Shown here piece after piece: positions 25,593 through 33,864 of a DNA stretch of 56,684 nt. A program made the translations under genes and the position numbers. Within the stretch, counting starts at the first letter, position 1, and every line of letters begins with the position of its first letter. The notes beneath the pieces were generated by a model. It saw nothing but the letters and a program-made list of their open reading frames with translations, made no database searches and was not told the origin of the DNA. The stretch is from Candidatus Wallbacteria bacterium (GTDB lineage: Bacteria; Muiribacteriota; UBA6191; JACPRK01). The stretch is taken from the NCBI GenBank assembly GCA_016190005.1, contig JACPRK010000006.1, positions 1-56,684 of the forward strand, given 5' to 3'.

Positions 25593-26428
25593 GCACCGAG
25601 ATGCCTGCGCCCCACGGCGGCCGCACGCTGGAGCTCGTTGCGATTCGGGAGGCACTCGAGTTCGCGGTCGAAGCGGCGCAGCTGGCCGGCGCCTTCACCC
25701 TGGGCTACTTCAACACCGGCACGCCGCACGAGCTGAAGGCGGACCGCTCGCCGGTCACCGCGGCTGACCGCGGCTCCGAGGAGCTCCTGCGGCGACGGAT
25801 CGCCAGGGCCTTCCCGGACGACGGCGTGCTGGGGGAAGAGTTCGGCGAGACGCCCGGGCGCTCGCCGGGCAGATGGATTCTCGACCCGATCGACGGCACG
25901 TTCAGCTTCATCAGCGGTGTGCCGCTGTACAGCGTGCTGGTAGCCTACGAGTGGGCCGGGGAGCTGGTGGCCGGCGTCATCCACATGCCAGCCTTGCACG
26001 AGACGGTCTGGGCGGGCCGGGGGCTGGGGGTCTGGTGGAACGGACGCCGGGCCCGCGTCTCAGAGACGAGTGACCTTGCCGAGGCGCGGGTGCTCTCCTG
26101 CGGTTCGAAGATGTTCGGCTCGGGCGACAAGAAGAGCGGCTTCGACCGGCTGGTGAGCGCCTGCCGCGCGGACCGCAGCTGGTGCGACGCCTACGGCTAC
26201 GCACTGCTGGCAACGGGGCGTGCCGAGGTCGTACTCGACCTGTCGCTCTCCCTCTGGGACACGGCCGCGCTCTACCCCGTGGTGACGGAGGCCGGCGGCA
26301 CCTTCACCGACTGGAGCGGCCACACCACACCCCACACCTCCGAGGTCATCGCCACCAACGGCAAGCTCCTCCCCGCAGTGCTGGCCGAGCTGCGCGCAGG
26401 AAAACCGGGGACACACGACCTATTTTAA
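25589..26428 (+). CDS. Inositol-monophosphatase-family phosphatase, HisN (histidinol-phosphatase)-like
   Basis: A metal-dependent phosphomonoesterase of about 279 residues. It shows the family motifs GEEFGE, WILDPIDGTFSF (metal ligands Asp-Asp) and SLWDTAALYPVVTEAGG. The segment WCDAYGYALLATGRAEVVLD resembles histidinol-phosphatases of the HisN type, which perform the penultimate step of histidine synthesis, but substrate is not certain and no his genes are near. GTG 25589 overlaps the stop of the giant gene (GTGA); ATG 25601 is an alternative. The last nine residues (GKPGTHDLF) and the TAA stop are encoded by a palindromic element, so the native C-terminus has been replaced. Confidence 0.82.
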   Translation: MSTEMPAPHGGRTLELVAIREALEFAVEAAQLAGAFTLGYFNTGTPHELKADRSPVTAADRGSEELLRRRIARAFPDDGVLGEEFGETPGRSPGRWILDPIDGTFSFISGVPLYSVLVAYEWAGELVAGVIHMPALHETVWAGRGLGVWWNGRRARVSETSDLAEARVLSCGSKMFGSGDKKSGFDRLVSACRADRSWCDAYGYALLATGRAEVVLDLSLSLWDTAALYPVVTEAGGTFTDWSGHTTPHTSEVIATNGKLLPAVLAELRAGKPGTHDLF

Positions 26429-26457
26429 AAAAATAGGTCGTGTGTCCCCGGTTTTCC
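26399..26457. repeat. Perfect 28-bp-arm palindromic element (family B, copy 1)
   Basis: Arms 26399-26426 and 26430-26457 are exact reverse complements (core GGGGACACACGACCTATTTT) around AAA. It overlaps the 3' end of the HisN-like gene and provides its stop. A second copy lies at 27556-27612. Confidence 0.95.
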
Positions 26458-26480
26458 CGGTTTTTCCCTAGACTGGGGCC

Positions 26481-27557
26481 ATGGGCGAACTTGGCATGCA
26501 GGGGGAGGGCGCGGGCCAGGCGGCGAGCTCGGAGGGATCGCCGCTGGCGAGGCCGTCGTCGCTGGAGGCCGGGATGAGGCTCTCGGCGGAGCTGCAGCTC
26601 ACGTATGCGACCGGGGTGGTGGCCGGCACGCTGATGGCGGCGTATCAGATCGTCGATTACGGCGGCGAAACGGGATTCGAGGGGGTCTGGCTGCTCTACG
26701 CGTCCACCTTCATCGCCAGCGTGCTGGAGCTGGTGACGGCCGGGATGGTGCTCCACATCATGTATCGCGGCTTCTGGATCGCGATGCGGCTCTTGGTGGA
26801 AACGCGAATCGACCAGGGGCTGGCGACGCGAGCGATGGTCGAGGAGTGGGAGGAGGAGATCCGGCAGCTCGATGGGGGTTGCCAGGCGCTCTTCTTCCGC
26901 ACTTTTCGAATACTGTACGCGGGCATGTTCTGGGGAGCGGTCTTCTTCGGCTGGAGCCTTGCGGCGAGCGATTCGACGGCGCAGGCCTCGCTGGGGTGGC
27001 TGCTCTTGGCGGTGGTGCTGCCGGCAAGCCTGGTGAGGCCCGTTGCGAGACGATGGAAGTTCACGCTTCTTCGACCGCAGCTCGAGCGGCTCGAGCGGGC
27101 GCTGACGGGGATGCGCCGCAAGGTCGGCCTCTGGTGGCTGGCGACCGACCCCGCGCCGATGAGCCGGCTGCAGTGGGTGGCGCTGGCGGTCGGTTTCGTC
27201 ATCCTGTCGGTGCTGAACTGGGTGCCAATGATGCGGGCCGAGCTCGAGGCCGACAAGCTCGTCTACTTCCAGGGCAAGGCAGAGCGCATCACGCTCACGT
27301 TCCGCCACGGCGGTCTGCAGGCCGGGCTCGACATCGAGGCCAAGCTCAGCGCCAAGGCCACGGCGACGACGACCAGCCTCGAGAAGGCCTTCGAGCGCCT
27401 CGGACCCACGACCTACGTGGCCGTGCTCGACCCCGGCATCTTCCGCGCCGGCCCCGTCGAGGTCGAGGTGAAAATGGAGCTCGCCTCCCGTTCCGACCAC
27501 GGCCAGCTCCGCTTCTCCCTGTCCCGTGCCACCGCCCACTTCCTCGTCAGCCGGTGA
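26481..27557 (+). CDS. Multi-pass membrane protein of unknown function
   Basis: A 358-residue protein that I do not recognise. After about 35 hydrophilic residues there are four to five membrane segments, for example TFIASVLELVTAGMVLHIMY, ILYAGMFWGAVFFGW, LGWLLLAVVLPASLV and WVALAVGFVILSVLNWV. A C-terminal soluble domain of about 95 residues predicted outside the membrane follows. The cytoplasmic loops are rich in Arg and Glu. The gene is enclosed by two family B palindromes; the downstream one begins at its TGA stop. No enzymatic motif is visible. Confidence 0.7.
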   Translation: MGELGMQGEGAGQAASSEGSPLARPSSLEAGMRLSAELQLTYATGVVAGTLMAAYQIVDYGGETGFEGVWLLYASTFIASVLELVTAGMVLHIMYRGFWIAMRLLVETRIDQGLATRAMVEEWEEEIRQLDGGCQALFFRTFRILYAGMFWGAVFFGWSLAASDSTAQASLGWLLLAVVLPASLVRPVARRWKFTLLRPQLERLERALTGMRRKVGLWWLATDPAPMSRLQWVALAVGFVILSVLNWVPMMRAELEADKLVYFQGKAERITLTFRHGGLQAGLDIEAKLSAKATATTTSLEKAFERLGPTTYVAVLDPGIFRAGPVEVEVKMELASRSDHGQLRFSLSRATAHFLVSR

Positions 27558-27612
27558 AAACTGGGGACACACGACCTATTTTGAAAAGATAGGTCGTGTG
27601 TCCCCGGTTTTC
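27556..27612. repeat. Palindromic element (family B, copy 2)
   Basis: Arms 27556-27582 and 27586-27612 pair at 25 of 27 positions; the core ACACACGACCTAT is shared with the copy at 26399-26457. It abuts the stop codon of the membrane protein gene. Confidence 0.94.
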
Positions 27613-27680
27613 CCGGCGTGCAACCGCGGCCCGGCGGCTGCGTAGTTGCATGTGAGTCGCGTCGACTCCGGGGGATTTCC

Positions 27681-28466
27681 ATGACAATGGGACGAAGGAC
27701 ACGGACGAGTCGCTGCGTCGCAGGCGCCATTGCGGTGCTTCTGGCGTTTTCGGCGGCAGTCGAGACGTTGCCGGCCCATGAGCCCTTGCAGCGGGCCGAG
27801 TGGGCTGCGAGGGTGCGGGAGAAGGCAGGCGGATACGGCTTCCTGACGCCGCTCATCTACGCGATCACGCGCGGGGTGGAGCTGCATGCCCGGCACGCGG
27901 CCGGCGGGCCGCACCCGACGGCGGGGGAGCTCTTCGACTTCGCCTCGGATCGGAAGTTCCTGGGCGGGCTCGCAGGCGACCTGGTATTCACGGCGCTTGC
28001 GACCGCGATGACAGCGGGTTTGCCCGGAGGGGGCTTCCTCAAGTCGATCCTGCCGGTGGCGGCCGGGTTCGTCGGCTGGGAAGTGGGCTCGGGGGAGATC
28101 GCCCGAAGCGACTGGGGCGCGCTGAGCGCTCAGATCGCCGTGGCCTCGGTGACCCACTTTGCGGCCAACGTCGTACTCAGATCGATTGGATTCCCGGCGG
28201 CCGGGCTGGTGGCCGCGCTGCTGTCTTCGGCCGCAGGCATCGCCACCGGCGTCTGGCTGGACCGGCGCCACGAACGCGAGCGCCATGGGCTGGCACCGGT
28301 GTTGGCGCGTCCGCCGCCGTCGGGTCCCGGCGCACCCGTGTCTGCCGACAGCCGGGCGCTCTACCGTCAGGTCGTCGAGAAGCTGCGGACCGCCTCGCCT
28401 TCGGAGGCCAGGGCCGACTACGAGCGGCTGCGCTCACTTTCACCCGCTCCCGCCGCCGCACGATGA
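27681..28466 (+). CDS. Hydrophobic exported or membrane protein of unknown function
   Basis: A 261-residue protein with an N-terminal signal-anchor (VAGAIAVLLAFSAAVETLPA) and two long Gly/Ala-rich hydrophobic stretches (about residues 95-135 and 150-195) that could be membrane hairpins. It ends in a Pro-rich linker and a short charged helix (LYRQVVEKLRTASPSEARADY). ATG 27681 has GGGGGAT about 6 nt upstream; the open frame before it crosses into the palindrome region. I do not recognise a family. Confidence 0.6.
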   Translation: MTMGRRTRTSRCVAGAIAVLLAFSAAVETLPAHEPLQRAEWAARVREKAGGYGFLTPLIYAITRGVELHARHAAGGPHPTAGELFDFASDRKFLGGLAGDLVFTALATAMTAGLPGGGFLKSILPVAAGFVGWEVGSGEIARSDWGALSAQIAVASVTHFAANVVLRSIGFPAAGLVAALLSSAAGIATGVWLDRRHERERHGLAPVLARPPPSGPGAPVSADSRALYRQVVEKLRTASPSEARADYERLRSLSPAPAAAR

Positions 28467-28514
28467 CCCCATGACGGGGCCGCCCGGCCGGCGCCGCCGC
28501 AGCCCGCGCCAGCA

Positions 28515-28543
28515 TTGACTTCATGGCCGCGTCATGGTACCCT
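28515..28543 (+). promoter_or_regulatory. Sigma-70 promoter of the ffh-rplS operon
   Basis: TTGACT, a 17-nt spacer and TACCCT; predicted start near 28550, giving a leader of about 44 nt that contains a short GC hairpin and a C/T-rich tract. Confidence 0.7.
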
Positions 28544-28593
28544 GCGCGGGTTCCCGCCCAGGAGCGGGTCTCTCTTTCTTTCCCTTCAGATCG

Positions 28594-29931
28594 ATGTTCA
28601 CCAGTCTCAGCGACAAGCTCAAGGCCACCTTCAAGAAGATGCGTGGCTACGGCACGTTGACGGAGGCCAACATTCAGGAGGCCTTACGCGACGTGCGCAT
28701 GGCCCTGCTGGAAGCTGACGTCAACTTCAAGGTCGTCAAGGCGTTCGTCGACCACGTGAAGGAGAAGGCCCTGGGGCAGACGGTCAACGTCCGCCTCAAC
28801 CCGGGCCAGCAGTTCATTGGCGTGGTGCATGACGAACTGGTCGCCATCATGGGTGGGCAGGCCGAGCCGCTCCGCCTTTCGGGGCAGCCTCCGACGATCC
28901 TGATGATGTGCGGCCTTCAGGGCTCCGGCAAGACGACCACAACAGGCAAGCTCGCCAAGAAGCTCTTGGCCGAGAAGCACAAGCCTTTGCTGGTCGCCGC
29001 CGACATCAAGCGCCCGGCCGCCATCGACCAGCTCGAGACGCTCGGCAAACAGATCGGCGTCCCGGTCTTCTCGGACCGCCAGTCGCCCGACGCAGTCGAC
29101 ATCTGCCGCCGGGCCTGCCAGCACGCCATGGAGGCGCTCTGTGACATCGTGCTTCTGGACACGGCGGGCCGGCTCCACATCGACGATGAGATGATGGCGG
29201 AGCTGGAGCAGGTGGCAGCCTTCGTCAACCCGCATGAGATCCTCTTGGTCGTCGATTCGATGACCGGCCAGGACGCTGTCCGCGTCGCCGAGGACTTCAA
29301 CAAGCGCCTGGAGCTGACGGGCGTGATCCTGACGAAGCTGGACGGCGACGCTCGCGGCGGCGCGGCGCTTTCGGTCCGTCACGTGACGGGCAAGCCGATC
29401 AAGTTCGTCGGCGTGGGCGAGAAGCTCGACGCGCTGCAGCTTTTCCACCCGCAACGGATGGCCAGCCGCATCCTCGACATGGGCGACATCATGAGCTTGG
29501 TCGAGCATGCGCAGGCCGGCATCGACCAGCAGGAGGCCAAGCAGGCCACCAGCCGGATGCTCTCCAGCGATTTCAACCTGGAGGACTTCCTGGGCCAGCT
29601 GCAGATGTTGAACAAGATGGGCCCGATCAACAAGCTCCTGGAGCTATTGCCGGGCTACGGCGAGATGTCGAAGGCGATGGACATGAAGGTCGACGAGAAG
29701 GAGATGGGTCGCACGAAGGCGATCATCCAGTCGATGACCCTCAGGGAGCGCCGCAAGCCCGATATCCTGAACGGCCCGCGCCGCAAGCGCATCGCCGACG
29801 GTAGCGGAACCAGCGTACAGGACGTGAACCAGCTCTTGAAGCAGTTCGCGCAGACCAAGAAGATGATGTCGCAATTCGGAGCCATGGCCAAGAAGAAGGG
29901 CAAGGGCCTCCGGATTCCGTTTCCGTTCTGA
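28594..29931 (+). CDS. ffh: Signal recognition particle GTPase (SRP54)
   Basis: Binds signal sequences of nascent membrane and secreted proteins together with 4.5S RNA and delivers them to FtsY. The 445-residue protein has the N domain, the G domain with GSGKTTTTGKLAK (from about 110), DTAGR near 189 and TKLDGDARGGAAL near 247, and a Met-rich M domain to the C-terminus. The frame is open 20 codons upstream, but MFTSLSDKLKATF is the conserved start. It heads the translation/secretion operon. Confidence 0.96.
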   Translation: MFTSLSDKLKATFKKMRGYGTLTEANIQEALRDVRMALLEADVNFKVVKAFVDHVKEKALGQTVNVRLNPGQQFIGVVHDELVAIMGGQAEPLRLSGQPPTILMMCGLQGSGKTTTTGKLAKKLLAEKHKPLLVAADIKRPAAIDQLETLGKQIGVPVFSDRQSPDAVDICRRACQHAMEALCDIVLLDTAGRLHIDDEMMAELEQVAAFVNPHEILLVVDSMTGQDAVRVAEDFNKRLELTGVILTKLDGDARGGAALSVRHVTGKPIKFVGVGEKLDALQLFHPQRMASRILDMGDIMSLVEHAQAGIDQQEAKQATSRMLSSDFNLEDFLGQLQMLNKMGPINKLLELLPGYGEMSKAMDMKVDEKEMGRTKAIIQSMTLRERRKPDILNGPRRKRIADGSGTSVQDVNQLLKQFAQTKKMMSQFGAMAKKKGKGLRIPFPF

Positions 29932-30022
29932 CACCCAATCGAGAAATCACCAGACAGACGCAAGAAACTCGGCCTGGCCCCGCGCCCGGCCGACGGAGAC
30001 ACCGGAAAGGAAAACCAGAGCC

Positions 30023-30268
30023 ATGGCAACAGCAGTCCGTTTGCGCCGGGTGGGGACTCACAAGAAGCCCTTCTACCGGATCGTGGCGACCGACTCGCGC
30101 AACCAGCGCGACGGCGCCTTCATCGAGAACCTGGGCATCTACCACCCGATGGAGAAGCCCGCGACCGTCCAGCTGAACGAGGAGCGGCTGCGCCATTACG
30201 CCAAGGTCGGCGCGCGCTTCTCCGAGACGGTGAAGTCGCTCTGCAAGCAGAAGGGTCTAAAGGTCTGA
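30023..30268 (+). CDS. rpsP: 30S ribosomal protein bS16
   Basis: An 81-residue small-subunit protein with the typical VRLRRVGTHKKPFYRIVATDSR start and ENLGIYHP motif. GGAAAGGA lies upstream of the ATG. In many genomes khpA follows rpsP; here rimM comes directly, 34 nt later. Confidence 0.97.
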   Translation: MATAVRLRRVGTHKKPFYRIVATDSRNQRDGAFIENLGIYHPMEKPATVQLNEERLRHYAKVGARFSETVKSLCKQKGLKV

Positions 30269-30302
30269 GCGGCGGCCCCAGGCATCCGCGAGCGAGGCAC
30301 AG

Positions 30303-30830
30303 GTGGAGCAGCAGTCCGTCATAGGGAAGATCGTCGGCGCCCACGGAATCCGTGGCGAGGTGAAGTTGTTGCCTCTCATAGACGACGTCGACTTTCTGCT
30401 GGAGCTCGAAGAGCTCACGCTCAGCGGCGAGGCAGAGGTCCCGAGGACGATCGAAGCCTCCAGAGCCCACAAGCAGGTCCTGCTCGTGAAGCTCGAAGGC
30501 GTCGAGACCCGCAATGCCGCAGAGGCTCTCGTGGGGCGGGACGCGCTGGTGCCCGGGGAGCTTCTGCCCGAGACACCCGAGGGGAGTTTCAAGTTGAAGA
30601 CGCTCCTGGGGCTATCGGTCGTCGATCGCGCCGGCGGCACGCTTGGGAAGGTGCGCGATGTCAGCCTCTACGGCGAGCGCAGCGTGCTCGAGGTCGTCCT
30701 GAGCGGCGGCCTCGACGTGGCGGTGCCGTTCGTGGCGGAGTACGTGGCAGGAGTCGATCTCGATCACTCCACCGTGACCGTTACCGAGGCGTTTCAGCGG
30801 CTGCTGGCGCCGGAGGAGGTGGGCCGGTAA
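30303..30830 (+). CDS. rimM: Ribosome maturation factor RimM
   Basis: A 175-residue factor that binds uS19 and assists 30S head assembly. The N-terminal barrel begins IGKIVGAHGIRGEVKL and a PRC-like C-terminal barrel includes GSFKLKTLLGLSVV and VPFVAEYVAGVDL. The start is GTG 30303. It is followed 43 nt later by trmD in the usual order. Confidence 0.95.
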   Translation: MEQQSVIGKIVGAHGIRGEVKLLPLIDDVDFLLELEELTLSGEAEVPRTIEASRAHKQVLLVKLEGVETRNAAEALVGRDALVPGELLPETPEGSFKLKTLLGLSVVDRAGGTLGKVRDVSLYGERSVLEVVLSGGLDVAVPFVAEYVAGVDLDHSTVTVTEAFQRLLAPEEVGR

Positions 30831-30873
30831 GAGCGGGTCCGAGACCTCCGGCAGCCCGGCCGGACCGGCGAGA

Positions 30874-31692
30874 ATGCGTTTCGACGTCGTCACGATCTTC
30901 CCCGAGCTCTTCGAGAGCTTCGCCCGCACCAGCATCGTCGGGCGGGCGGTCGCCAAGGGACTGGTGGAGATCCGGGTTCACGACCTGAGACCGTTCTCGA
31001 CGACCAAGCATCGCACCGTGGACGATTACTCGTTCGGAGGCGGAGCCGGAATGGTCATGGCGCCGGAGCCCTTCTACAGGGCAGTGGAGGCCATCTCCTC
31101 GGAGGTAGCCGCTGCGGGGCCGATCGCGACCCACACCGTGTTGCTCAGTCCGGCGGGCCGACTGCTGGACCAGGACCGTGTCAAGGAGCTCTCCAGGATG
31201 CCCCAGATCACACTGCTGTGCGGCCATTACAAGGGCGTGGACGCCCGGGTCGACCGGCTGGCCGACGAGGAGCTGAGCATCGGAGACTACGTGCTCTCCG
31301 GGGGAGAGGTCCCCGCGATGGTGCTGATGGACGCGGCGATCAGACTACTCAAGGGCGCCGTCGGCACTTTTGAGTCGGTGGAGGAAGATTCACACTACGA
31401 AGGACTGCTAGGTTATCCGGCGTACACCCGGCCGGCGAGCTTCAGGGGACTGGATGTCCCGGAAGTACTCCTGTCGGGTCACCACGCCAACATCGAAGAG
31501 TGGCGACACGCCAGAGCCCTCGAGAGGACCCGGGAGCGACGACCCGACCTCTGGGCCAAGTACCAGGAGCGCAGGAGCGCAGGACCCGAAGAGAAGGTCC
31601 CGGCCCCGGAGGGCTCCAATCAGGAGGTTAGCGAACATGGACTTCATCGAGAAGCTGGAACAGGCCGAGATGGCCAAGAAGAAGCCGGCTGA
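30874..31692 (+). CDS. trmD: tRNA (guanine-37-N1)-methyltransferase
   Basis: Methylates G37 of tRNAs reading CNN codons, preventing frameshifts; SAM-dependent SPOUT knot enzyme. It has [34 protein letters not shown] and [10 protein letters not shown], with [14 protein letters not shown] near the middle. The 272-residue frame runs 56 nt into rplS, so its last 18 or so residues are an extra hydrophilic tail ([14 protein letters not shown]) produced by the overlap. Confidence 0.95.
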   Translation: MRFDVVTIFPELFESFARTSIVGRAVAKGLVEIRVHDLRPFSTTKHRTVDDYSFGGGAGMVMAPEPFYRAVEAISSEVAAAGPIATHTVLLSPAGRLLDQDRVKELSRMPQITLLCGHYKGVDARVDRLADEELSIGDYVLSGGEVPAMVLMDAAIRLLKGAVGTFESVEEDSHYEGLLGYPAYTRPASFRGLDVPEVLLSGHHANIEEWRHARALERTRERRPDLWAKYQERRSAGPEEKVPAPEGSNQEVSEHGLHREAGTGRDGQEEAG

Positions 31693-32056
31693 GTTCAAGC
31701 CCGGCGACACCGTCCGCGTCCACGTGAAAGTGGTCGAGGGCGGCAAAGAGCGCATCCAGGTGTTCGAGGGCATCGTCCTCTGCCGCCAAGGCCGCGGAAA
31801 GCGCGAGACGTTCACGGTCCGCAAGCTTTCCGCAGGCGTCGGCGTGGAGCGCGTCTTCCCCATCTATTCGCCGATCATCAAGAAGATCCAGCGCACCCGC
31901 GAGGGTCAGACCCGCCGCGCCAGGCTCTACTACTTGAGGGATCGCGTCGGCAAGGCCGCCAACGTCCTCGAGAAGGGCGCTGGCAGGGGACGCAAGAACC
32001 TCGCGGTCCCGGCCGACGAGCCGCAGGCTGCTCCCGAGACCGAAGCGCAGGCTTGA
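31637..32056 (+). CDS. rplS: 50S ribosomal protein bL19
   Basis: A 139-residue large-subunit protein: [26 protein letters not shown], then [18 protein letters not shown] and [14 protein letters not shown] are diagnostic. AGGAGG at 31622-31627 supports ATG 31637 inside the trmD frame. The C-terminal tail after RGRKNL is a longer Ala/Pro/Glu extension than usual. Confidence 0.96.
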   Translation: MDFIEKLEQAEMAKKKPAEFKPGDTVRVHVKVVEGGKERIQVFEGIVLCRQGRGKRETFTVRKLSAGVGVERVFPIYSPIIKKIQRTREGQTRRARLYYLRDRVGKAANVLEKGAGRGRKNLAVPADEPQAAPETEAQA

Positions 32057-32076
32057 GGCCCCGGGTTCGAGGCGTG

Positions 32077-32102
32077 AGGCTCGACGCCCAGGCGTCGGGC
32101 CT
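32077..32102 (+). terminator. Tight hairpin between rplS and lepB
   Basis: A 12-bp stem (one G-T pair) with a 2-nt loop, made from drifting GAGGC-type heptads. There is no T-tract, so it may attenuate rather than end transcription. Confidence 0.4.
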
Positions 32103-32119
32103 CCAGCCTCCCCTTCCCC

Positions 32120-32992
32120 ATGAACCGTCGCCTCCATCCGGCGCGGGCAACCCCACTCGAACCCTGGCTCGAGTCCGTCGAGCTCGCGGGTGAGCGGCGC
32201 TCGTTCTCGGGGCATCGGCTGCGTTACCACCCGTTCATCCCGGCGGAGCGGCTCTGTCTTCGCCTTGCCCTGCGGTCCCGCTCCGTCCAGCAGGTCATCC
32301 TCGAGCACGCAGGCCACGACCGGGTACTGTCCTCCGAGGTGCTCGCCGTGGAGAACGGCAAGATCGAGTGGAACGTCCGCCTGGTGCGCGGTTGGAACCG
32401 CTTCAACTGCTACGCCCCGGGCGAACCCTCCAAGACCTTCACGCTCGACGTCGTCCACCGCTCCCAGGCCCGGGAGTGGCTCGAGACGCTCCTCTACGCC
32501 CTCACCTTCGCTCTCCTCATCCGCACGTTCCTGCTTCAGGTTTTCGTACTGCCCGTCGCCTCCCCCATGGAGGCTTCCAGGGCCGGCGACAGGGTCCTGG
32601 TGAACCGCATCCACTACGTCTTCTCCCGTCCATCGTCCGGCGACCTGGCGGTCCTCGAGTACTCGCAACCCGGCCAGCCCCGCTTCGTCATGAAACGCGT
32701 AGTCGGTGCGGCAGGCCAAACCCTGGAGACCCGAGGAGCGCGAGTCTACGTGGACGACCGGCCCCTAGGCAGTCCGTTCGACTCCCTGGAAGCTACCGGC
32801 ATCACCTCCGAGGAGCTACCCAACCCGGTGCCACGAATGAAGATCCCCGAGGGCGCCCTCTTCCTGATGAGCACGAGCCAGGTTGCCGGCAGCCGGCCGA
32901 GCGCGTGGTGGGGGTTCCTGACCGACCGAACCGTCCTGGGCAAGGCAATCGCCACGTTCGCTCCCTGGGAGCGGCGCGGATGGGTCCGCTAG
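32120..32992 (+). CDS. lepB: Divergent signal peptidase I with extra N-terminal domain
   Basis: Membrane-bound serine protease that removes signal peptides. The 290-residue protein has one membrane segment (about 127-147), a catalytic Ser148 in the motif VASPMEAS that replaces the usual SGSM, and the general base Lys192 in VMKRVVGAAG. The normally strict GDNRDNSxDSRxWG box is degraded to STSQVAGSRPSAWWGF. About 125 residues precede the membrane segment and look like a beta-rich soluble domain. Position after rplS is common for lepB. Ser and Lys are kept, so activity is plausible but substrate preference may differ. Confidence 0.82.
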   Translation: MNRRLHPARATPLEPWLESVELAGERRSFSGHRLRYHPFIPAERLCLRLALRSRSVQQVILEHAGHDRVLSSEVLAVENGKIEWNVRLVRGWNRFNCYAPGEPSKTFTLDVVHRSQAREWLETLLYALTFALLIRTFLLQVFVLPVASPMEASRAGDRVLVNRIHYVFSRPSSGDLAVLEYSQPGQPRFVMKRVVGAAGQTLETRGARVYVDDRPLGSPFDSLEATGITSEELPNPVPRMKIPEGALFLMSTSQVAGSRPSAWWGFLTDRTVLGKAIATFAPWERRGWVR

Positions 32993-33864
32993 AGCTGCAC
33001 GTGGTCCGATTTCGCGACGTTCCCGTACTCCAGGAGGTCCTGGCTTCGGCCAGCCTGCTGGTGGAGGTGCGAGATGCCCGCATCCCGATGCTCTCGGCCG
33101 CCTGGCCACTGCCCCGGCGCTTCCAGGCCAAGGAGCGAGTGCTGGTCCTGAACAAGACGGACCGCGCCGAGCCGAACGAGACCGCCCGCTGGGTGGAGGA
33201 ACTGCGCCGCCAGGGGCAGACCGTCCTGACCGCAAGCGCCATCGCCCCAGGACAGGCGGTCGCGGGGCTCCGGACACTCTTGCAAGAACGCGGCGACGCG
33301 CGGCGGGGACGGGCGCTCTTGCGAGCTGCCATCATCGGCCTGCCGAACGTCGGCAAGTCGACCCTGCTGAATGCCCTGGTGCGCGCCAGCCGATCGGCAA
33401 CGGGCGACCGGCCCGGCATCACTGTCGGCAAGCAGTGGGTCAAGCTGGGGCCGGCCGCGTACCTGCTCGACTCCCCGGGCGCCATGCCTCTGGCGGACGG
33501 CATCGAGCGGCGCCTCCCGGAGCAAGCCTTCAAGCTGGCCCTCTGCCGCATCCTGCCCGATGGCAGAGTGGAGCCCGAGGATGTCGCGGTCGCTTTCCTG
33601 GAGTGGCTCCGTAGGCCTAGGGCCTCGGCCCGGGCCAGTGGCCCCTATGCAGAACTCCTGGCGGCCCAGACTCCCCCGTTCGAGACGCTCGACCTCCTGG
33701 CCCGGCGCCTCTCACTGCTGGCTCCCGGCGGCCGGCCGGATAGCTCTGCAGCCGCCCGCCGGATCATGGTAGATTTCGCATCGGGCAAGCTGGGCCGTTT
33801 CACGCTGGAGAGAGTACCTCAGGCCCCGACGCGCCCGGAGTCCCAGGAAGCCCGATCCCGATGA
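32980..33864 (+). CDS. rbgA: Circularly permuted ribosome-assembly GTPase (RbgA/YlqF type)
   Basis: A 294-residue GTPase with motifs in permuted order: G4 NKTD near residue 59, then G1 GLPNVGKS near 121 and G3 DSPG near 165. RbgA acts late in 50S subunit maturation. VEVRDARIPMLSA near the N-terminus is typical of the family. ATG 32980 overlaps the lepB stop by 13 nt, and its own stop overlaps the next gene in ATGA. The C-terminal region after 200 is less conserved. Confidence 0.9.
   Translation: MGPLELHVVRFRDVPVLQEVLASASLLVEVRDARIPMLSAAWPLPRRFQAKERVLVLNKTDRAEPNETARWVEELRRQGQTVLTASAIAPGQAVAGLRTLLQERGDARRGRALLRAAIIGLPNVGKSTLLNALVRASRSATGDRPGITVGKQWVKLGPAAYLLDSPGAMPLADGIERRLPEQAFKLALCRILPDGRVEPEDVAVAFLEWLRRPRASARASGPYAELLAAQTPPFETLDLLARRLSLLAPGGRPDSSAAARRIMVDFASGKLGRFTLERVPQAPTRPESQEARSR

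Noticed and set aside
30269-30302. Missing khpA between rpsP and rimM, and missing phoH before ybeY
   Set aside because: These genes are often but not always neighbours. They may be elsewhere in the genome, so absence here is not evidence of loss.
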